Shown here one piece after another: positions 42,421 through 51,451 of a DNA stretch of 64,000 nucleotides. This DNA is from Paracoccus litorisediminis (GTDB lineage Bacteria > Pseudomonadota > Alphaproteobacteria > Rhodobacterales > Rhodobacteraceae): positions 1 through 64,000 of the forward strand of contig NZ_WMIG01000022.1 in assembly GCF_009711205.1 (NCBI RefSeq). Direction: 5' to 3'. The first letter of the stretch is position 1. The number at the start of each line of letters is the position of its first letter. The translations under genes and the position numbers were made by a program. Under the pieces are notes generated by a model. The model was given only the letters and a program-made list of their open reading frames with translations. It ran no database searches and was not told where the DNA came from.

Positions 42421-42892
42421 CTGCTTTGCCTCTTTTGGTGATGGCCGCAGGGTTAGTGGCGCGGGCGGGGGATGTAAAACAGTTAGGAACCGGCGATTTT
42501 CGCCCCCAAAAGCGCGTGTTTTAGGCCCCCGGCGCGAGAGGATTGATTTTTCGGGGAAAGCACGTAATTTTCTGCAAAGGCAAGGCGTTGCGCCCTCGCA
42601 GCTGCACGGTTTCGGCATGGCGGCCTTGCGCATAGGTCATGGCAGGACGCGCCTTCGCGCTGTCCCGGCCCCCGCACCACAACTGTCGCGAAAAGTCAAA
42701 AATTCATCGCAATATGTCATTTGTGCTTCGGGATTTGTGCCATGCATATGTGTTCAGGGCGCCAAACGGGCAGCGGGCCAGTCCCGGCAAGCAGGAGGCA
42801 GGCCGCACGGGACATCCGCGCGACAACGGACAGGCCGCCCGATGGCATCCGCCCTGATCAGGAATGTCCCGTACAGGGATGGGGAGGATATA
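42421..42892. other. 472-base divergent promoter region between ahpC and fadD-like gene
   Basis: It contains the ahpC promoter on the left and the leader of the ligase gene on the right. A long inverted repeat, ACGGGACAT (42807-42815) and ATGTCCCGT (42864-42872), brackets the last part of the leader. The 42480-42740 part is locally AT-richer than its surroundings. I see no convincing small gene; the open frames there lack ribosome binding sites. Confidence 0.45.
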
Positions 42893-44521
42893 TTGAGCAA
42901 ACCTTGGATCCGGGCCTATGGCGACGCCATCCCGCATGAGATCGTGACCGACAGCCAGGCTTCGGTCGTGGCGCTGCTTGATCAGGCCGCACAGACCTAT
43001 GGCGACCTGCCCGCGCTGGAATGTTTCGGCCAGACCATGACCTATGCGGAAGTCGACGGTCAGGGCCGCGCCTTTGCCGCATGGCTGCAGCACAAGCTGG
43101 GCGTCCAGCCGGGCGAGCGTATCGCGCTGATGTGCCCCAATATCTTTGCCTTCCCGATCGCCATGTACGGGATCATCCGCGCCGGTGCGGTGCAGGTGAA
43201 CGTCAACCCGCTATATACCCCGCGCGAATTGCTGCATCAGCTGAACGATGCCGGGGTCCAGACCATCGTCATCTATGGCGGCGCGACCCCGACTTTGGCC
43301 GAGATCCTCGACCAGACCCAGATCCGCAACATCGTCACCGTCAATCCGGGCGACGGGGCCGGGCTGGACCTGCCCTCGCCGCCCATCGATCCGCGCATCA
43401 CCGCCATCCGCTTTGCCGATGCGCTGGCCCAAGGCGCAGCGCTGCGCCTTGATCCGGTGGCGCTCGCCTCGGGCGACAACCTGTTCCTGCAATATACTGG
43501 CGGCACGACCGGCCTGTCCAAGGGCGCGATCCTGACCCATGGCAACCTTGTCGCCAATACCCGGCAGTTCCGCGCGATCCTGCCCGAAGCCTGCGATCCG
43601 GGCCGCGAGGTGCTGGTGCTGGCGCTGCCGCTTTACCACATCTTCGGGCTGATGCAGCTTTTGACCTTTACGGCCATCGGGGCCAAGGCGGTGCTGATCC
43701 CCAATCCCCGCGACGGCGACCGCTTCATCGACGCGATCCGGCATGCGAAATTCTCGGTCATTCCGGGGGTCAACACGCTGTTTCAGGCGCTGATGGCCCA
43801 TCCCCGCTTCAATGAGATCGACCTTTCGGGCTACAAGGTGGCGATCGGCGGCGGCGCGGCGGTGATCCCGGCAACCTCCGAGCAATGGAAGGCGCTGACC
43901 GGCCATCACATCAAAGAGGCCTATGGCCTCTCGGAAACCTCGCCGCTGCTCTGCATCAACCCGATGAGCGTCACCGATTTCACCGGCAGCTGCGGCCTGC
44001 CCGTGCCCTCAAGCGAGGTGATGCTGCTGGACGATGCCGGTCAACCCGCCGCCCCCGGTTCCGCCGGAGAGATCTGCTGCCGCGGCCCGCAAGTGACCAA
44101 GGGCTACTGGAACCGCGATGCCGACAGCGCCGCCTCGTTCACGCCCGACGGCTTCTTCCGCACCGGCGATATCGGCTATTTCACCGAGGCCGGGTTCCTC
44201 AAGATCATCGACCGCAAGAAGGACATGGTGCTGGTCTCGGGCTTCAACGTCTACCCGAATGAAATCGAGGCCGTGGTGACCGCCTGTCCGGGCATCGCCG
44301 AATGCGCCTGCATCGGCGTCCCCGACCCGAAAACCGGCGAGGCCCTGCGCATCTACGCGGTGAAGCTGGCTGGCGCGGAACTGACCGAGGAGCAGGTGAT
44401 CGCGCATTGCCGCAAGGAGATGACCAGCTACAAGGTCCCGCGCCAGATCGTCTTCCTCGACGCGCTGCCCAAATCGAACGTCGGCAAGATCCTGCGCCGC
44501 GAATTGCGCGACCGCGCCTAA
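42893..44521 (+). CDS. fadD: Long-chain fatty acid-CoA ligase
   Basis: A 542-residue adenylating enzyme. It has the P-loop YTGGTTGLSKGAILTHGN near residue 202, the fatty-acid signature region DGFFRTGDIGYFTEAGFLKIIDRKKDMVLVSGFNVYPNE near 420, and the catalytic lysine in LPKSNVGKILRR. The preferred start is a TTG at 42893 with a well-placed GGGAGG; an ATG at 42842 adds 17 residues with no clear ribosome binding site. It activates fatty acids for beta-oxidation. An AraC regulator and a FadL-like porin lie downstream, giving a fatty-acid uptake neighbourhood. Confidence 0.85.
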   Translation: MSKPWIRAYGDAIPHEIVTDSQASVVALLDQAAQTYGDLPALECFGQTMTYAEVDGQGRAFAAWLQHKLGVQPGERIALMCPNIFAFPIAMYGIIRAGAVQVNVNPLYTPRELLHQLNDAGVQTIVIYGGATPTLAEILDQTQIRNIVTVNPGDGAGLDLPSPPIDPRITAIRFADALAQGAALRLDPVALASGDNLFLQYTGGTTGLSKGAILTHGNLVANTRQFRAILPEACDPGREVLVLALPLYHIFGLMQLLTFTAIGAKAVLIPNPRDGDRFIDAIRHAKFSVIPGVNTLFQALMAHPRFNEIDLSGYKVAIGGGAAVIPATSEQWKALTGHHIKEAYGLSETSPLLCINPMSVTDFTGSCGLPVPSSEVMLLDDAGQPAAPGSAGEICCRGPQVTKGYWNRDADSAASFTPDGFFRTGDIGYFTEAGFLKIIDRKKDMVLVSGFNVYPNEIEAVVTACPGIAECACIGVPDPKTGEALRIYAVKLAGAELTEEQVIAHCRKEMTSYKVPRQIVFLDALPKSNVGKILRRELRDRA

Positions 44522-44549
44522 GCTGCCCCGACGCGGGGGCACCCGCGTC

Positions 44550-44583
44550 TGCCGGGCGGCGCCTCGATGGCGCCCGCCCGGCA
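44550..44583. terminator. Bidirectional terminator hairpin between fadD and araC-type gene
   Basis: TGCCGGGCGGCGCC and GGCGCCCGCCCGGCA form a long stem with one bulged base in the 91-base gap between convergent genes. A smaller stem GACGCGGG/CCCGCGTC precedes it at 44530-44549. Position between converging stops supports a shared termination role. Confidence 0.6.
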
Positions 44584-44612
44584 CGCCTTTCCCAGCGAAA
44601 CCGCCGCCTGCC

Positions 44613-45671
44613 TCAGCGCAGACCGTGCGCCATTTCCGGCCGCGCCCTGCCATGACGCAGCGCAGCCACCATCGCCGCGTCCTTCAGCCGATAGGCCAAG
44701 GGCGATTGGCCATACCAGCGCTGAAACGCCCGACTGAAGATGCTTTGGTCCGAATAACCCAGCGCAAGCGTCACCTCCATCAACGGCAGCCGCGTCCGGG
44801 TGACCAGCGACAGCGCGCGTTCGCGCCGCCAGTCGTCCATCAGGTCGCGAAACCCGCTGCCGTCCTGCTTCAACTGCCGCTGCAGGCTGCGCGGCTCGAT
44901 CCGCAGCCGCTGCGCCACGCTCTCCAGCGTGCATCTGCCGAACTCCATCTGCCGGGCAATTTCCTTTCGCACGGTCTCGGCAACGCCGCCTCCCAGTTCG
45001 TGATGAAGCGTGGTCAGGTAGCGGTCTATAATGGCGTGGTACGCGGTATCGCTGCGCTGGGTTGGCCGATCCAGAACCGCCGCATCGAAATACAACGCAT
45101 TGCGCTCAGCATTGAAACGCACCGGGCAACCGAAAAAGGCCTCTGCCGCGGCCTGCACCCCGCCCGCCTCGTGCCGAAGGCTGACCTCGATCAGCTTCAG
45201 ACCGGCATTCCCGGCCTGCTCGATCACGCTGCGCGCCGTGCCCAGAGACGCCAGCATGTATTGCCGGGTATAGGCGGTAGTCGGATGGGTCTCCAGCGTG
45301 ACGGTGGCGACACCGTCCCTTTCGTCCAAGGCTGCGATCTTCGCGTCGCTGTGGATCACCAGATTGGCGATGATCGTGTTGACCGCACCGCGCAGCGTTC
45401 CCTCCATCTTGGTGGCAAGGCCAACGACCCCCAGAATGTTCAGGTGATGATAGTTGGCCAGCCGCAGCCCGAAATCCGGCAGGTTCCAGACCTGAGCGCA
45501 ATGCTCGAACAGCGCGCAGACGGTTTCAAAGGAAATGCGTTCGTCAGGCTTGCGCAACAGGTCCATCCGCAGCCCCACCGACTGCATAGCTGCGGCCAGA
45601 TCCGCGCCCTGCCGTTCGGCCAGCTCACGCAGCCCGATCAGGCTGCTTGCCCGAATGAAATAGCGGCCCAT
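44613..45671 (-). CDS. AraC-family transcriptional regulator (OruR/ArgR-like arabinose-binding domain type)
   Basis: A 352-residue protein. The first about 200 residues match the Arabinose_bd-type sensor seen in ornithine/fatty-acid regulators; the C-terminal 100 residues are an AraC double helix-turn-helix (CTLESVAQRLRIEPRSLQRQLK and MEVTLALGYSDQSIFSRAFQRWYG). The ATG at 45671 has a GGAGGAGAG ribosome binding site; a longer frame to 46040 has none. It lies between a fatty acid-CoA ligase and a divergent FadL-like porin, so it probably controls lipid uptake. Confidence 0.82.
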   Translation of the reverse strand: MGRYFIRASSLIGLRELAERQGADLAAAMQSVGLRMDLLRKPDERISFETVCALFEHCAQVWNLPDFGLRLANYHHLNILGVVGLATKMEGTLRGAVNTIIANLVIHSDAKIAALDERDGVATVTLETHPTTAYTRQYMLASLGTARSVIEQAGNAGLKLIEVSLRHEAGGVQAAAEAFFGCPVRFNAERNALYFDAAVLDRPTQRSDTAYHAIIDRYLTTLHHELGGGVAETVRKEIARQMEFGRCTLESVAQRLRIEPRSLQRQLKQDGSGFRDLMDDWRRERALSLVTRTRLPLMEVTLALGYSDQSIFSRAFQRWYGQSPLAYRLKDAAMVAALRHGRARPEMAHGLR

Positions 45672-46158
45672 CTCTCCTCCCAAAGAACTGACGCCCGGAA
45701 TCAGATATTTGGGTTTGGGGTTCAGAAACAGCCTTTTGACCGCAAAGTAACTTGACGTCACAGGCCTGACGCCACTGGGCCCATCCGCATATCGCTGTCG
45801 TCCCAAGTCAAATTCCAGTCGGTCAAAGCAAAACGCGCAGGCCTCATCCCCCGGATGATGAACTGTCCGCGGGGAGGCGGGCATCAAGGAAAAACAAGGG
45901 AGGATACCATGCCGTTCAAGGCCGCCATCAATGGGCAGGACCACCTGTCCGCACTGAACCATCCACGGCCCGGCAAGACGCGGAACGCCCCGCCCTTCCG
46001 TGCCTAAGCCCAGTGCGCCTGCGCCGCCACCCGCTGACACCGGGCCCCCAGCGCAAGACCCCCTGAACCATCGGCACGGAACCGCCCTGCATCCGCCCCG
46101 GCACAGCCCTGCCGGGCCCTGATGCCTGCCCGCCTGCCCTCATCGCGTGAAAGACCAC
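45672..46158. other. 487-base divergent region between araC-type gene and FadL-like gene
   Basis: It holds the promoters for both genes and a 32-codon reading frame at 45909-46007 with a strong ribosome binding site (listed separately). The last 150 bases are very C-rich with few G/T runs and contain no obvious gene. Operators for the AraC protein are expected here but no clear direct repeat stands out. Confidence 0.4.
45909..46007 (+). CDS. Possible small protein or leader peptide (32 residues)
   Basis: An ATG preceded by GGGAGGATACC, as good a ribosome binding site as any in the window, opens MPFKAAINGQDHLSALNHPR and ends with TAA at 46005-46007. The peptide is basic and proline-rich at its end, with no membrane segment. 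It may be a leader peptide of the FadL-like gene 151 bases downstream, or the stub of a longer gene lost by mutation. I do not recognise it. Confidence 0.35.
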   Translation: MPFKAAINGQDHLSALNHPRPGKTRNAPPFRA

Positions 46159-47253
46159 ATGAAGCATTTCCTTATTGGCGCCGCCTGCCTGATCGGGGCC
46201 GGCCCTGCCTTGGCCGATGGCATCGACCTGGCCGGCCAGCCCGTCACCCTGCTGTTTCGCGACGGCAACTACGTTGAGCTGGGCTATACCAACTGGGGCC
46301 CGTCAATCGCAGGCAAGGACCAGTTCGGCAACCGCACCGGCAAGGCGATGAACAACCTCGGCTTTGCCAATGCCGGGTTCAAGATCGACCTCGACGATCA
46401 GTGGTCGGCGGCGGTGATCTTTGACCAGCCCTGGGGCGCCGATACCTTCTATCCCGACGGTGCCTTTGCCTTTGCCGGAACCAGAGCAAATGTCGACACT
46501 TCCGAGGTGACCGGCCTGCTGCGCTACAAGATCGACAAGAACTGGAGCGTGCATGGCGGCATCCGGCTCAGCCGCTTCGACGTGGATATCACGCTGGACG
46601 GTCGGGCCTTCGGCAATATGGGCTATCATTGGACGGCCGAGGACGACTGGGGCATCGGCTATGTCCTGGGCGGCGCTTATGAGATCCCCGAAAAGGCGAT
46701 CCGCGTCGCGCTGACCTACAGTTCCAAACTGGATTACAGTCTTGAGGGCCGCGAATCCGCGCCGGGCATGGGCTCACGCGCCACGACGACCGACATCACC
46801 ATGCCGCGGACGGTCAATCTGGACATGCAGATGGGTCTCAGCCCGACGACGCTGCTGTTTGGCGGCATTCGCTGGGGCGACTGGAAAAGCTGGCGGGTCG
46901 CGCCTCCGATGCTGGAGGAGATCACCGGCGGGGGGGCGCTGGTCAACGACGATTCCGACACCTGGCGCTTCAAGGTCGGGCTTGGCCACAAGCTGAGCAA
47001 GCAGCTGGCCGTCGCCGCCGAACTTAGCCATGTCCCCGCCGAACATACGCCCAAAGGCTCACTGACGCCCTTCGACGGCTCGACCTCGCTGGCGCTGGGG
47101 GCGACCTATACTTTCGAGAACGGCGTTTCCGTGACCGGTGCTGCCGCGCAGTTCTGGCTGCATGATGCCGATGCCCGCGAGGGCGGCGTCTACGCCAATT
47201 TCGACGGCAACACGGCGCTGGGGCTGAACGTGAACATCGGCTACAAATTCTGA
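46159..47253 (+). CDS. FadL/TodX-family outer membrane transport protein
   Basis: A 364-residue outer membrane beta-barrel of the OMPP1/FadL family. It has a signal peptide ending near residue 19 (GPALA|DGIDL), alternating beta-strand pattern throughout and a terminal phenylalanine (NIGYKF) for Bam-dependent insertion. It is shorter than E. coli FadL (about 420 residues after processing), as many alphaproteobacterial members are. It should admit hydrophobic substrates such as long-chain fatty acids. Start chosen at MKHFLIGAACL, a good signal peptide start. Confidence 0.8.
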   Translation: MKHFLIGAACLIGAGPALADGIDLAGQPVTLLFRDGNYVELGYTNWGPSIAGKDQFGNRTGKAMNNLGFANAGFKIDLDDQWSAAVIFDQPWGADTFYPDGAFAFAGTRANVDTSEVTGLLRYKIDKNWSVHGGIRLSRFDVDITLDGRAFGNMGYHWTAEDDWGIGYVLGGAYEIPEKAIRVALTYSSKLDYSLEGRESAPGMGSRATTTDITMPRTVNLDMQMGLSPTTLLFGGIRWGDWKSWRVAPPMLEEITGGGALVNDDSDTWRFKVGLGHKLSKQLAVAAELSHVPAEHTPKGSLTPFDGSTSLALGATYTFENGVSVTGAAAQFWLHDADAREGGVYANFDGNTALGLNVNIGYKF

Positions 47254-47261
47254 TTGCCACC

Positions 47262-47287
47262 GCCCGGCCCCCTCACCGGGGCCGGGC
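47262..47287. terminator. Bidirectional terminator hairpin between FadL-like gene and LysR gene
   Basis: A perfect 10-bp stem GCCCGGCCCC/GGGGCCGGGC with a six-base loop sits in the 39-base gap between convergent stops. No long T-run, but stability and position support termination for both transcripts. Confidence 0.65.
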
Positions 47288-47292
47288 CTGCC

Positions 47293-48180
47293 TTAACGCA
47301 GCAACCCGGCCAGCAGCCCGGCCACATGCTGCAAGCCGGCATCCTTGTCGCGCCGCCGATGCCATGCCAGATGCAATGGGAAACCGGCGACCGGGATCGG
47401 TGGCGGCAACTCGACCAGATCGCCGACAGCCCGTATGACCCGCGACGGCAGCATCGCGATCATGTCGGACCCCCGCAGCACATCGGCCACCATCCCGAAG
47501 CTGGGCAGCACCAGTCCGACGCGACGGCTGCGACCCAGCCGCGCCAGCTCACCGTCCAGCGGGCTGCGCGTCTCGCCCCGGCCCGAGACAAGCACATGCG
47601 GATAGGCCAACCAGCGGTCCAGATCGAAGCCCACGGTCGCCGGATGATCGGGGCGCAGCGCGATGCGGTACTCCTCGACCAGCAGTTCCTCGCGCCGGAT
47701 GTCGTCGCCCTCTTCCGGAAAGACCGAGATGGCGAGATCGCTGCCGCCGTCGATCAGCGCGGCCCGCGCGGCCTCGGCCCCGTGCCAGGGCTGGATCACC
47801 AGATCGATGCCCGGCGCGCTGTCGCGCAAACCCGCCACCAGCGGTGCGGCCACGAACAGCGCCGGATAATCGGCCATGGCGATGCGCAGGGTCTGGCGGA
47901 TCTGGGCCAGCGGCAGATCGGGCGGGTCGACCAGATCGGTGACCCCCGCCAGCAGCGATTTCAGCGGCCCGCGCAGCGTCTCGGCCTTGGCCGTCAGCCG
48001 CATCGTGCCGCGCCCGCGCTCCAGCAGCGGATCGCGGAACAGCTGGCGGCAGCGTTGCAGGGCAGCCGACGCCGCAGGCTGCGACAGGCCCAGCCGGTCG
48101 GCGCCACGGCTGACATGGGCCTCGTCCAGCAGCGCGTCGAGGATCACCAGCAGGTTCAGGTCAAGGCCACGCAAATTCAT
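47293..48180 (-). CDS. LysR-family transcriptional regulator (NodD-like group)
   Basis: A 295-residue LTTR starting MNLRGLDLNLLVILDALLDEAHVSRGADRLGLSQPAASAALQR, the N-terminus of the NodD/LinR-like subgroup. The helix-turn-helix is at about residues 20-40. It is divergent from an NAD(P)H oxidoreductase gene with a 91-base intergenic gap, the classic LTTR arrangement, so that gene is its likely target. Confidence 0.87.
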   Translation of the reverse strand: MNLRGLDLNLLVILDALLDEAHVSRGADRLGLSQPAASAALQRCRQLFRDPLLERGRGTMRLTAKAETLRGPLKSLLAGVTDLVDPPDLPLAQIRQTLRIAMADYPALFVAAPLVAGLRDSAPGIDLVIQPWHGAEAARAALIDGGSDLAISVFPEEGDDIRREELLVEEYRIALRPDHPATVGFDLDRWLAYPHVLVSGRGETRSPLDGELARLGRSRRVGLVLPSFGMVADVLRGSDMIAMLPSRVIRAVGDLVELPPPIPVAGFPLHLAWHRRRDKDAGLQHVAGLLAGLLR

Positions 48181-48271
48181 ATGATGGATAATAGATCAGA
48201 TTGTTAATCGATTGGAGTAATTTTCTGTCCCCTCGCATCCTTCCCCCCATCCCAAGCTGATGGAGAAGATG

Positions 48272-48880
48272 ATGCCCCGAACCCTTGTCCTGCTGTTTCA
48301 CCCCGACCTGCGCCGGTCCAAGGCCAATGCCGCCATGGCCGAAGCCGCAGCATCCCTGCCCGACACCACGGTGGTCGATATGGCCGCCGCCTGCCCGGAT
48401 GGGCTCGACCTTGCCCGAGAGGGCGGACCAGAGACGGCGCGGCTGCTGGGCGCCGACCGGCTGGTGCTGCAATTCCCGGTGCAATGGTATTCCACCCCGC
48501 CTTTGCTGAAGGCGTGGCAGGATGCCGTGCTGACCCGGATGTTCTACCTGAACTACGAAACCGAGGGTCGGCGGCTTGAGGGCACGCCGCTGATGATCGC
48601 CGCCACCGCCGGAAACACGCCCGAGGCCTATCGCCCCGATGGGCGCAACCTGTTTGCCATGACCGATCTGCTGGCCCCGCTGCGCGCCACAGCGCATCGC
48701 TGCGCCCTGCCCTGGGCCGAGCCCTTCGTCCTTTATCGCGCCGACAAGCTGACACCCGATGAGATAAATGCCGCCGCCGCCGCATATGCGGACAGGCTGA
48801 CCCGCTGGGACACGCCATGCAAATCGCATAGCGATAGCCATCATCCTGATCAGCACGTCACTTTTTGCCACGCAGGATGA
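48272..48880 (+). CDS. NAD(P)H-dependent flavodoxin-fold oxidoreductase (quinone reductase/KefF type)
   Basis: A 202-residue protein of the Flavodoxin_2 family: TLVLLFHPDLRRSKANAAMAEAA at the start, LVLQFPVQWYSTPPLLKAWQD near residue 72, and ATAGNTPEAYRPDG near 115. The ATG at 48272 has GGAG at the right distance; ATGs at 48260 and 48269 are also in frame. The last 20 or so residues, rich in His and Cys, are unlike the family and may be read past the ancestral end. It probably reduces quinones or electrophiles with FMN/FAD. Confidence 0.8.
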   Translation: MPRTLVLLFHPDLRRSKANAAMAEAAASLPDTTVVDMAAACPDGLDLAREGGPETARLLGADRLVLQFPVQWYSTPPLLKAWQDAVLTRMFYLNYETEGRRLEGTPLMIAATAGNTPEAYRPDGRNLFAMTDLLAPLRATAHRCALPWAEPFVLYRADKLTPDEINAAAAAYADRLTRWDTPCKSHSDSHHPDQHVTFCHAG

Positions 48881-48943
48881 CGATCTGGCTTTGCAATTCT
48901 AACGGGCCGCAAGGAACCCGACCTGATCACGGCGGTCCGGGGA

Positions 48944-49966
48944 TCACCCTTCGGGCCGCACCGTCCCGCGCCAGCACAGGGTCGGCGGCAGCAGGATCGG
49001 GGCCTCGGGCAATTCCGTAGAGCCTATACGCAGAAGGATTTCTTCGGCGATGGCGTCGAAGGGATGGGCAAAGGTGGTCAGGTCATAGGCCCCCCATGAC
49101 GCCTGCGCCACATCGTCAAAGCCGATCACGCTCAGATCGCGCGGGATCTCCATGCGGAACTCGTGTCGGGCGGCGTCGATGACGCCAAAGGCCAGCAGGT
49201 CGGTCACGCAGAAGATGCCTTCGGGCCGGTCCGCGCCGGCCAGCAATTCGCGCGCCGCCCGCTGCCCGGTCGCGTAAGCGGTCGGCCCGCCCTGCCAGAC
49301 CCGCAGCGACAGGCCCGCCGCCTCGGCCTCGCGCCGGAAATGCGCCGCGCGCTGCGCCAAGGCCGGCGTGCCGCTGGCCGAGGTCACCAGCGCGCAGCGC
49401 CGCACCCCCGCCCGCAGCAGCATCGAGACCGCATCGCGCATGGCCGGGGCATCGTCGACCCGGATATGGCAGATGCCCGGCAGCGGATCGGCGCGGTTCA
49501 GCAGGATCATCCTTTGCCCCGCCGCGACGCAGGCCGCGACCAGATCGGCGGGGGGCGTGCCCGACAGCACCACCGTCGCCACTGCCCGGTAGCTCAGCGC
49601 ATGTTCCAGCGCCTGATGCACCCCCGCCCCCGGCCCGTCCGCGCCGCCGGTATTGATCACCATCACCATCCGCCTGGCGCGCTGCAGCGCCTGGGTCAGC
49701 CGGTCCAGCATCCGGGCATGAAACGGCGCATCCAGCGTCGCCCCGATCAGGCAGACCGGGCGGCTGTCCTGCTTGGAAATCCCCCGTGCCAGATGGTTGA
49801 CATGGTAGTTCAGCGCCTCGGCCGCGGCCAGCACCCGCGCCCGCGTCTCGGCCGAGACGCTGGCCCCTTCGATAAAGGTCCGCGACACGGCCGAGCGCGA
49901 CACCCCGGCCAGACGCGCCACCTCGGCGGCCGAGGCCGGGTGGCTTTGCAGGCGGGTGCCGCTCAT
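48944..49966 (-). CDS. LacI-family regulator of the ABC transporter/phosphatase operon
   Basis: A 340-residue LacI-type protein with helix-turn-helix SAAEVARLAGVSRSAVSRTF (about residues 12-31) and a periplasmic-binding-like domain with SVIGFDDVAQASWGAYDLTTFAHP near residue 280. The ATG at 49966 overlaps the phosphatase stop (ATGA); a longer frame to 50428 is only read-through of that gene's antisense-free overlap and is rejected. It is the last gene of a six-gene operon. It probably represses the operon in the absence of the transported ligand. Confidence 0.85.
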   Translation of the reverse strand: MSGTRLQSHPASAAEVARLAGVSRSAVSRTFIEGASVSAETRARVLAAAEALNYHVNHLARGISKQDSRPVCLIGATLDAPFHARMLDRLTQALQRARRMVMVINTGGADGPGAGVHQALEHALSYRAVATVVLSGTPPADLVAACVAAGQRMILLNRADPLPGICHIRVDDAPAMRDAVSMLLRAGVRRCALVTSASGTPALAQRAAHFRREAEAAGLSLRVWQGGPTAYATGQRAARELLAGADRPEGIFCVTDLLAFGVIDAARHEFRMEIPRDLSVIGFDDVAQASWGAYDLTTFAHPFDAIAEEILLRIGSTELPEAPILLPPTLCWRGTVRPEG

Positions 49967-50598
49967 GCGGCGGGGGCCTCGGGCAGATGCGGCTGGATCA
50001 TCCGCGCCATGCTTGCCGCCCATTCCGCCGCCTCGATCAGCACCGGTTTCGGCGTCTTGAAACGCAGCGCATCGGGAATGCCGCGCAAACGGCAGATATG
50101 ACCGATCGCATCCTCCAGCGCCGGAAAGCGCTGCGGCATCTGCAGATGCAGGAACAGCGCCGCCAAGGTGACCGAGCGTGACCGCCCCGCCCGGCAATTC
50201 ACCAGCAGATTGCCATGCGCCCGCCGGGGATAAGAGGGCTTGTCGGGCATCTTTTGCGCCAGCAGCCCGCACATCTGGTAATAGCCCGCCAGCATCATCG
50301 GCACCGGATTGCCCGGCCCATCGACAATGCCCAGCTTGTAATAGCGCACGAAACCCGTGCCCCAGCCAAGCGCGGCACTGTCCGGGCTCACCTCGGTCAC
50401 GCAGTTGATGTCCAGATTGACCGCGCAATTCAGCACCATCTGGATATTGTGCCGGGCCAGCATCGCGGGATCCGATGCCGCGCGCTTGTCGCCGATATAC
50501 AGATCGACCCCGGTGCCGATCAGGTTGCGCTCGATCAGGGTGATCGGCTCGCGCAGGGATTTGTCCTCGATCCCGGCAAGGGCAATGTCATCGCTCAT
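49963..50598 (-). CDS. Cysteine-based (dual-specificity type) phosphatase
   Basis: A 211-residue protein carrying the C-x5-R active site as NCRAGRSRSV near residue 142. It is preceded by a conserved-looking aspartate-bearing loop (GIVDGPGNPVPM) that could be the general acid. The residue before the active Cys is Asn rather than the usual His, a mild deviation. The ATG at 50598 overlaps the upstream monophosphatase gene by 11 bases. The family hydrolyses phosphotyrosine, phosphoinositides or inositol polyphosphates. Its place beside an inositol-monophosphatase-family gene and a transporter suggests a small-molecule phosphate substrate. Confidence 0.72.
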   Translation of the reverse strand: MSDDIALAGIEDKSLREPITLIERNLIGTGVDLYIGDKRAASDPAMLARHNIQMVLNCAVNLDINCVTEVSPDSAALGWGTGFVRYYKLGIVDGPGNPVPMMLAGYYQMCGLLAQKMPDKPSYPRRAHGNLLVNCRAGRSRSVTLAALFLHLQMPQRFPALEDAIGHICRLRGIPDALRFKTPKPVLIEAAEWAASMARMIQPHLPEAPAA

Positions 50599-51439
50599 GG
50601 CTTGCATCCTGTCCGGCGGCACGGGCCGCGCTCAGCATCTGGAAAATGTCGGGATTGGCGGCGGCCAGAACCGGGCCGGGCGCGGCCAGATCGGCCAGAT
50701 GTCCCGGCCAGTCCCCGACCAGTCCGCCCGCCTCCTCGACCAGCAGCAGCCCGGCCAGACAGTCCCAGCAATGCATCAATGGCTCAAGATAGCCGTCCGA
50801 GCGGCCATCGGCGACATGGGCCAGCGACAGCGCGCCCGAGCCCACCCGGCGCACGCTGGCCCCCTGCCCCAGCGCATGGTTCAGGGCCGCCAGATAGCCG
50901 GGGATCGGCAGCCGCCGCGACCAGCCCATCTCGATGATGGCCTGATCGGGACGGGCCTCGACGCGGACGGCCAAGGGCGCGCCGTTCAGCGTCGCGCCAT
51001 GCCCGCGCCGGGCCAGCCAGACCTCGCCGGTCAAGGGCTGCACGATCGCGCCCAGTTCGGCCCGGCCGTCGATGGCAAAGGCGATCGAGACGCAGAAATG
51101 CCCCACCCCACGTGCGAAATTCGCGGTGCCGTCGATCGGGTCGATAACCCATGTCAGCGGGCCGGGCGTGCCGCCGCCTTCCTCGCCAAGGATCGCATCC
51201 TCGGGCCAACGCGCTGCGATCTCGGCGCGGATCAACGCCTCGACCGCGGCATCGGACTCGGTCAGATAATCCTGCGGTCCCTTCAGGGTGAACTGCCCCT
51301 TGGGGCGGCTTTCGAATGCCGCGCGGGCCGCGTCGCCCGCGCGCCGCGCGATCAGGGCCAGCCCGTCGAAGCGCTGCGCGATCTCCTGCCCCGTCGGCAT
51401 CCGGGGCAGGCTTCCATCCGTCAAATTCATTTCCATCAT
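50588..51439 (-). CDS. Inositol-monophosphatase-family phosphatase
   Basis: A 283-residue metal-dependent phosphatase with all family motifs: LTESD near residue 59, GEEGGG near 86, DPIDGTANF near 100, and HCWDCLAGLLLVEEAGG near 224. It lies 12 bases after the binding-protein gene of an ABC importer. Members hydrolyse inositol monophosphate, fructose bisphosphate, histidinol phosphate or nucleotide 3'-phosphates. Here it probably dephosphorylates the imported compound. Confidence 0.85.
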   Translation of the reverse strand: MMEMNLTDGSLPRMPTGQEIAQRFDGLALIARRAGDAARAAFESRPKGQFTLKGPQDYLTESDAAVEALIRAEIAARWPEDAILGEEGGGTPGPLTWVIDPIDGTANFARGVGHFCVSIAFAIDGRAELGAIVQPLTGEVWLARRGHGATLNGAPLAVRVEARPDQAIIEMGWSRRLPIPGYLAALNHALGQGASVRRVGSGALSLAHVADGRSDGYLEPLMHCWDCLAGLLLVEEAGGLVGDWPGHLADLAAPGPVLAAANPDIFQMLSAARAAGQDASHER

Positions 51440-51451
51440 CTGTCCTGTGGC

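Noticed and set aside
40273..42441. A 722-codon plus-strand frame across ahpF and ahpC
   Set aside because: It spans two unmistakable genes and their intergenic hairpin on the other strand; composition is that of a shadow frame.
42639..42857. A 72-codon frame in the ahpC-fadD intergenic region
   Set aside because: No ribosome binding site, atypical composition and no recognisable domain; more likely leader sequence.
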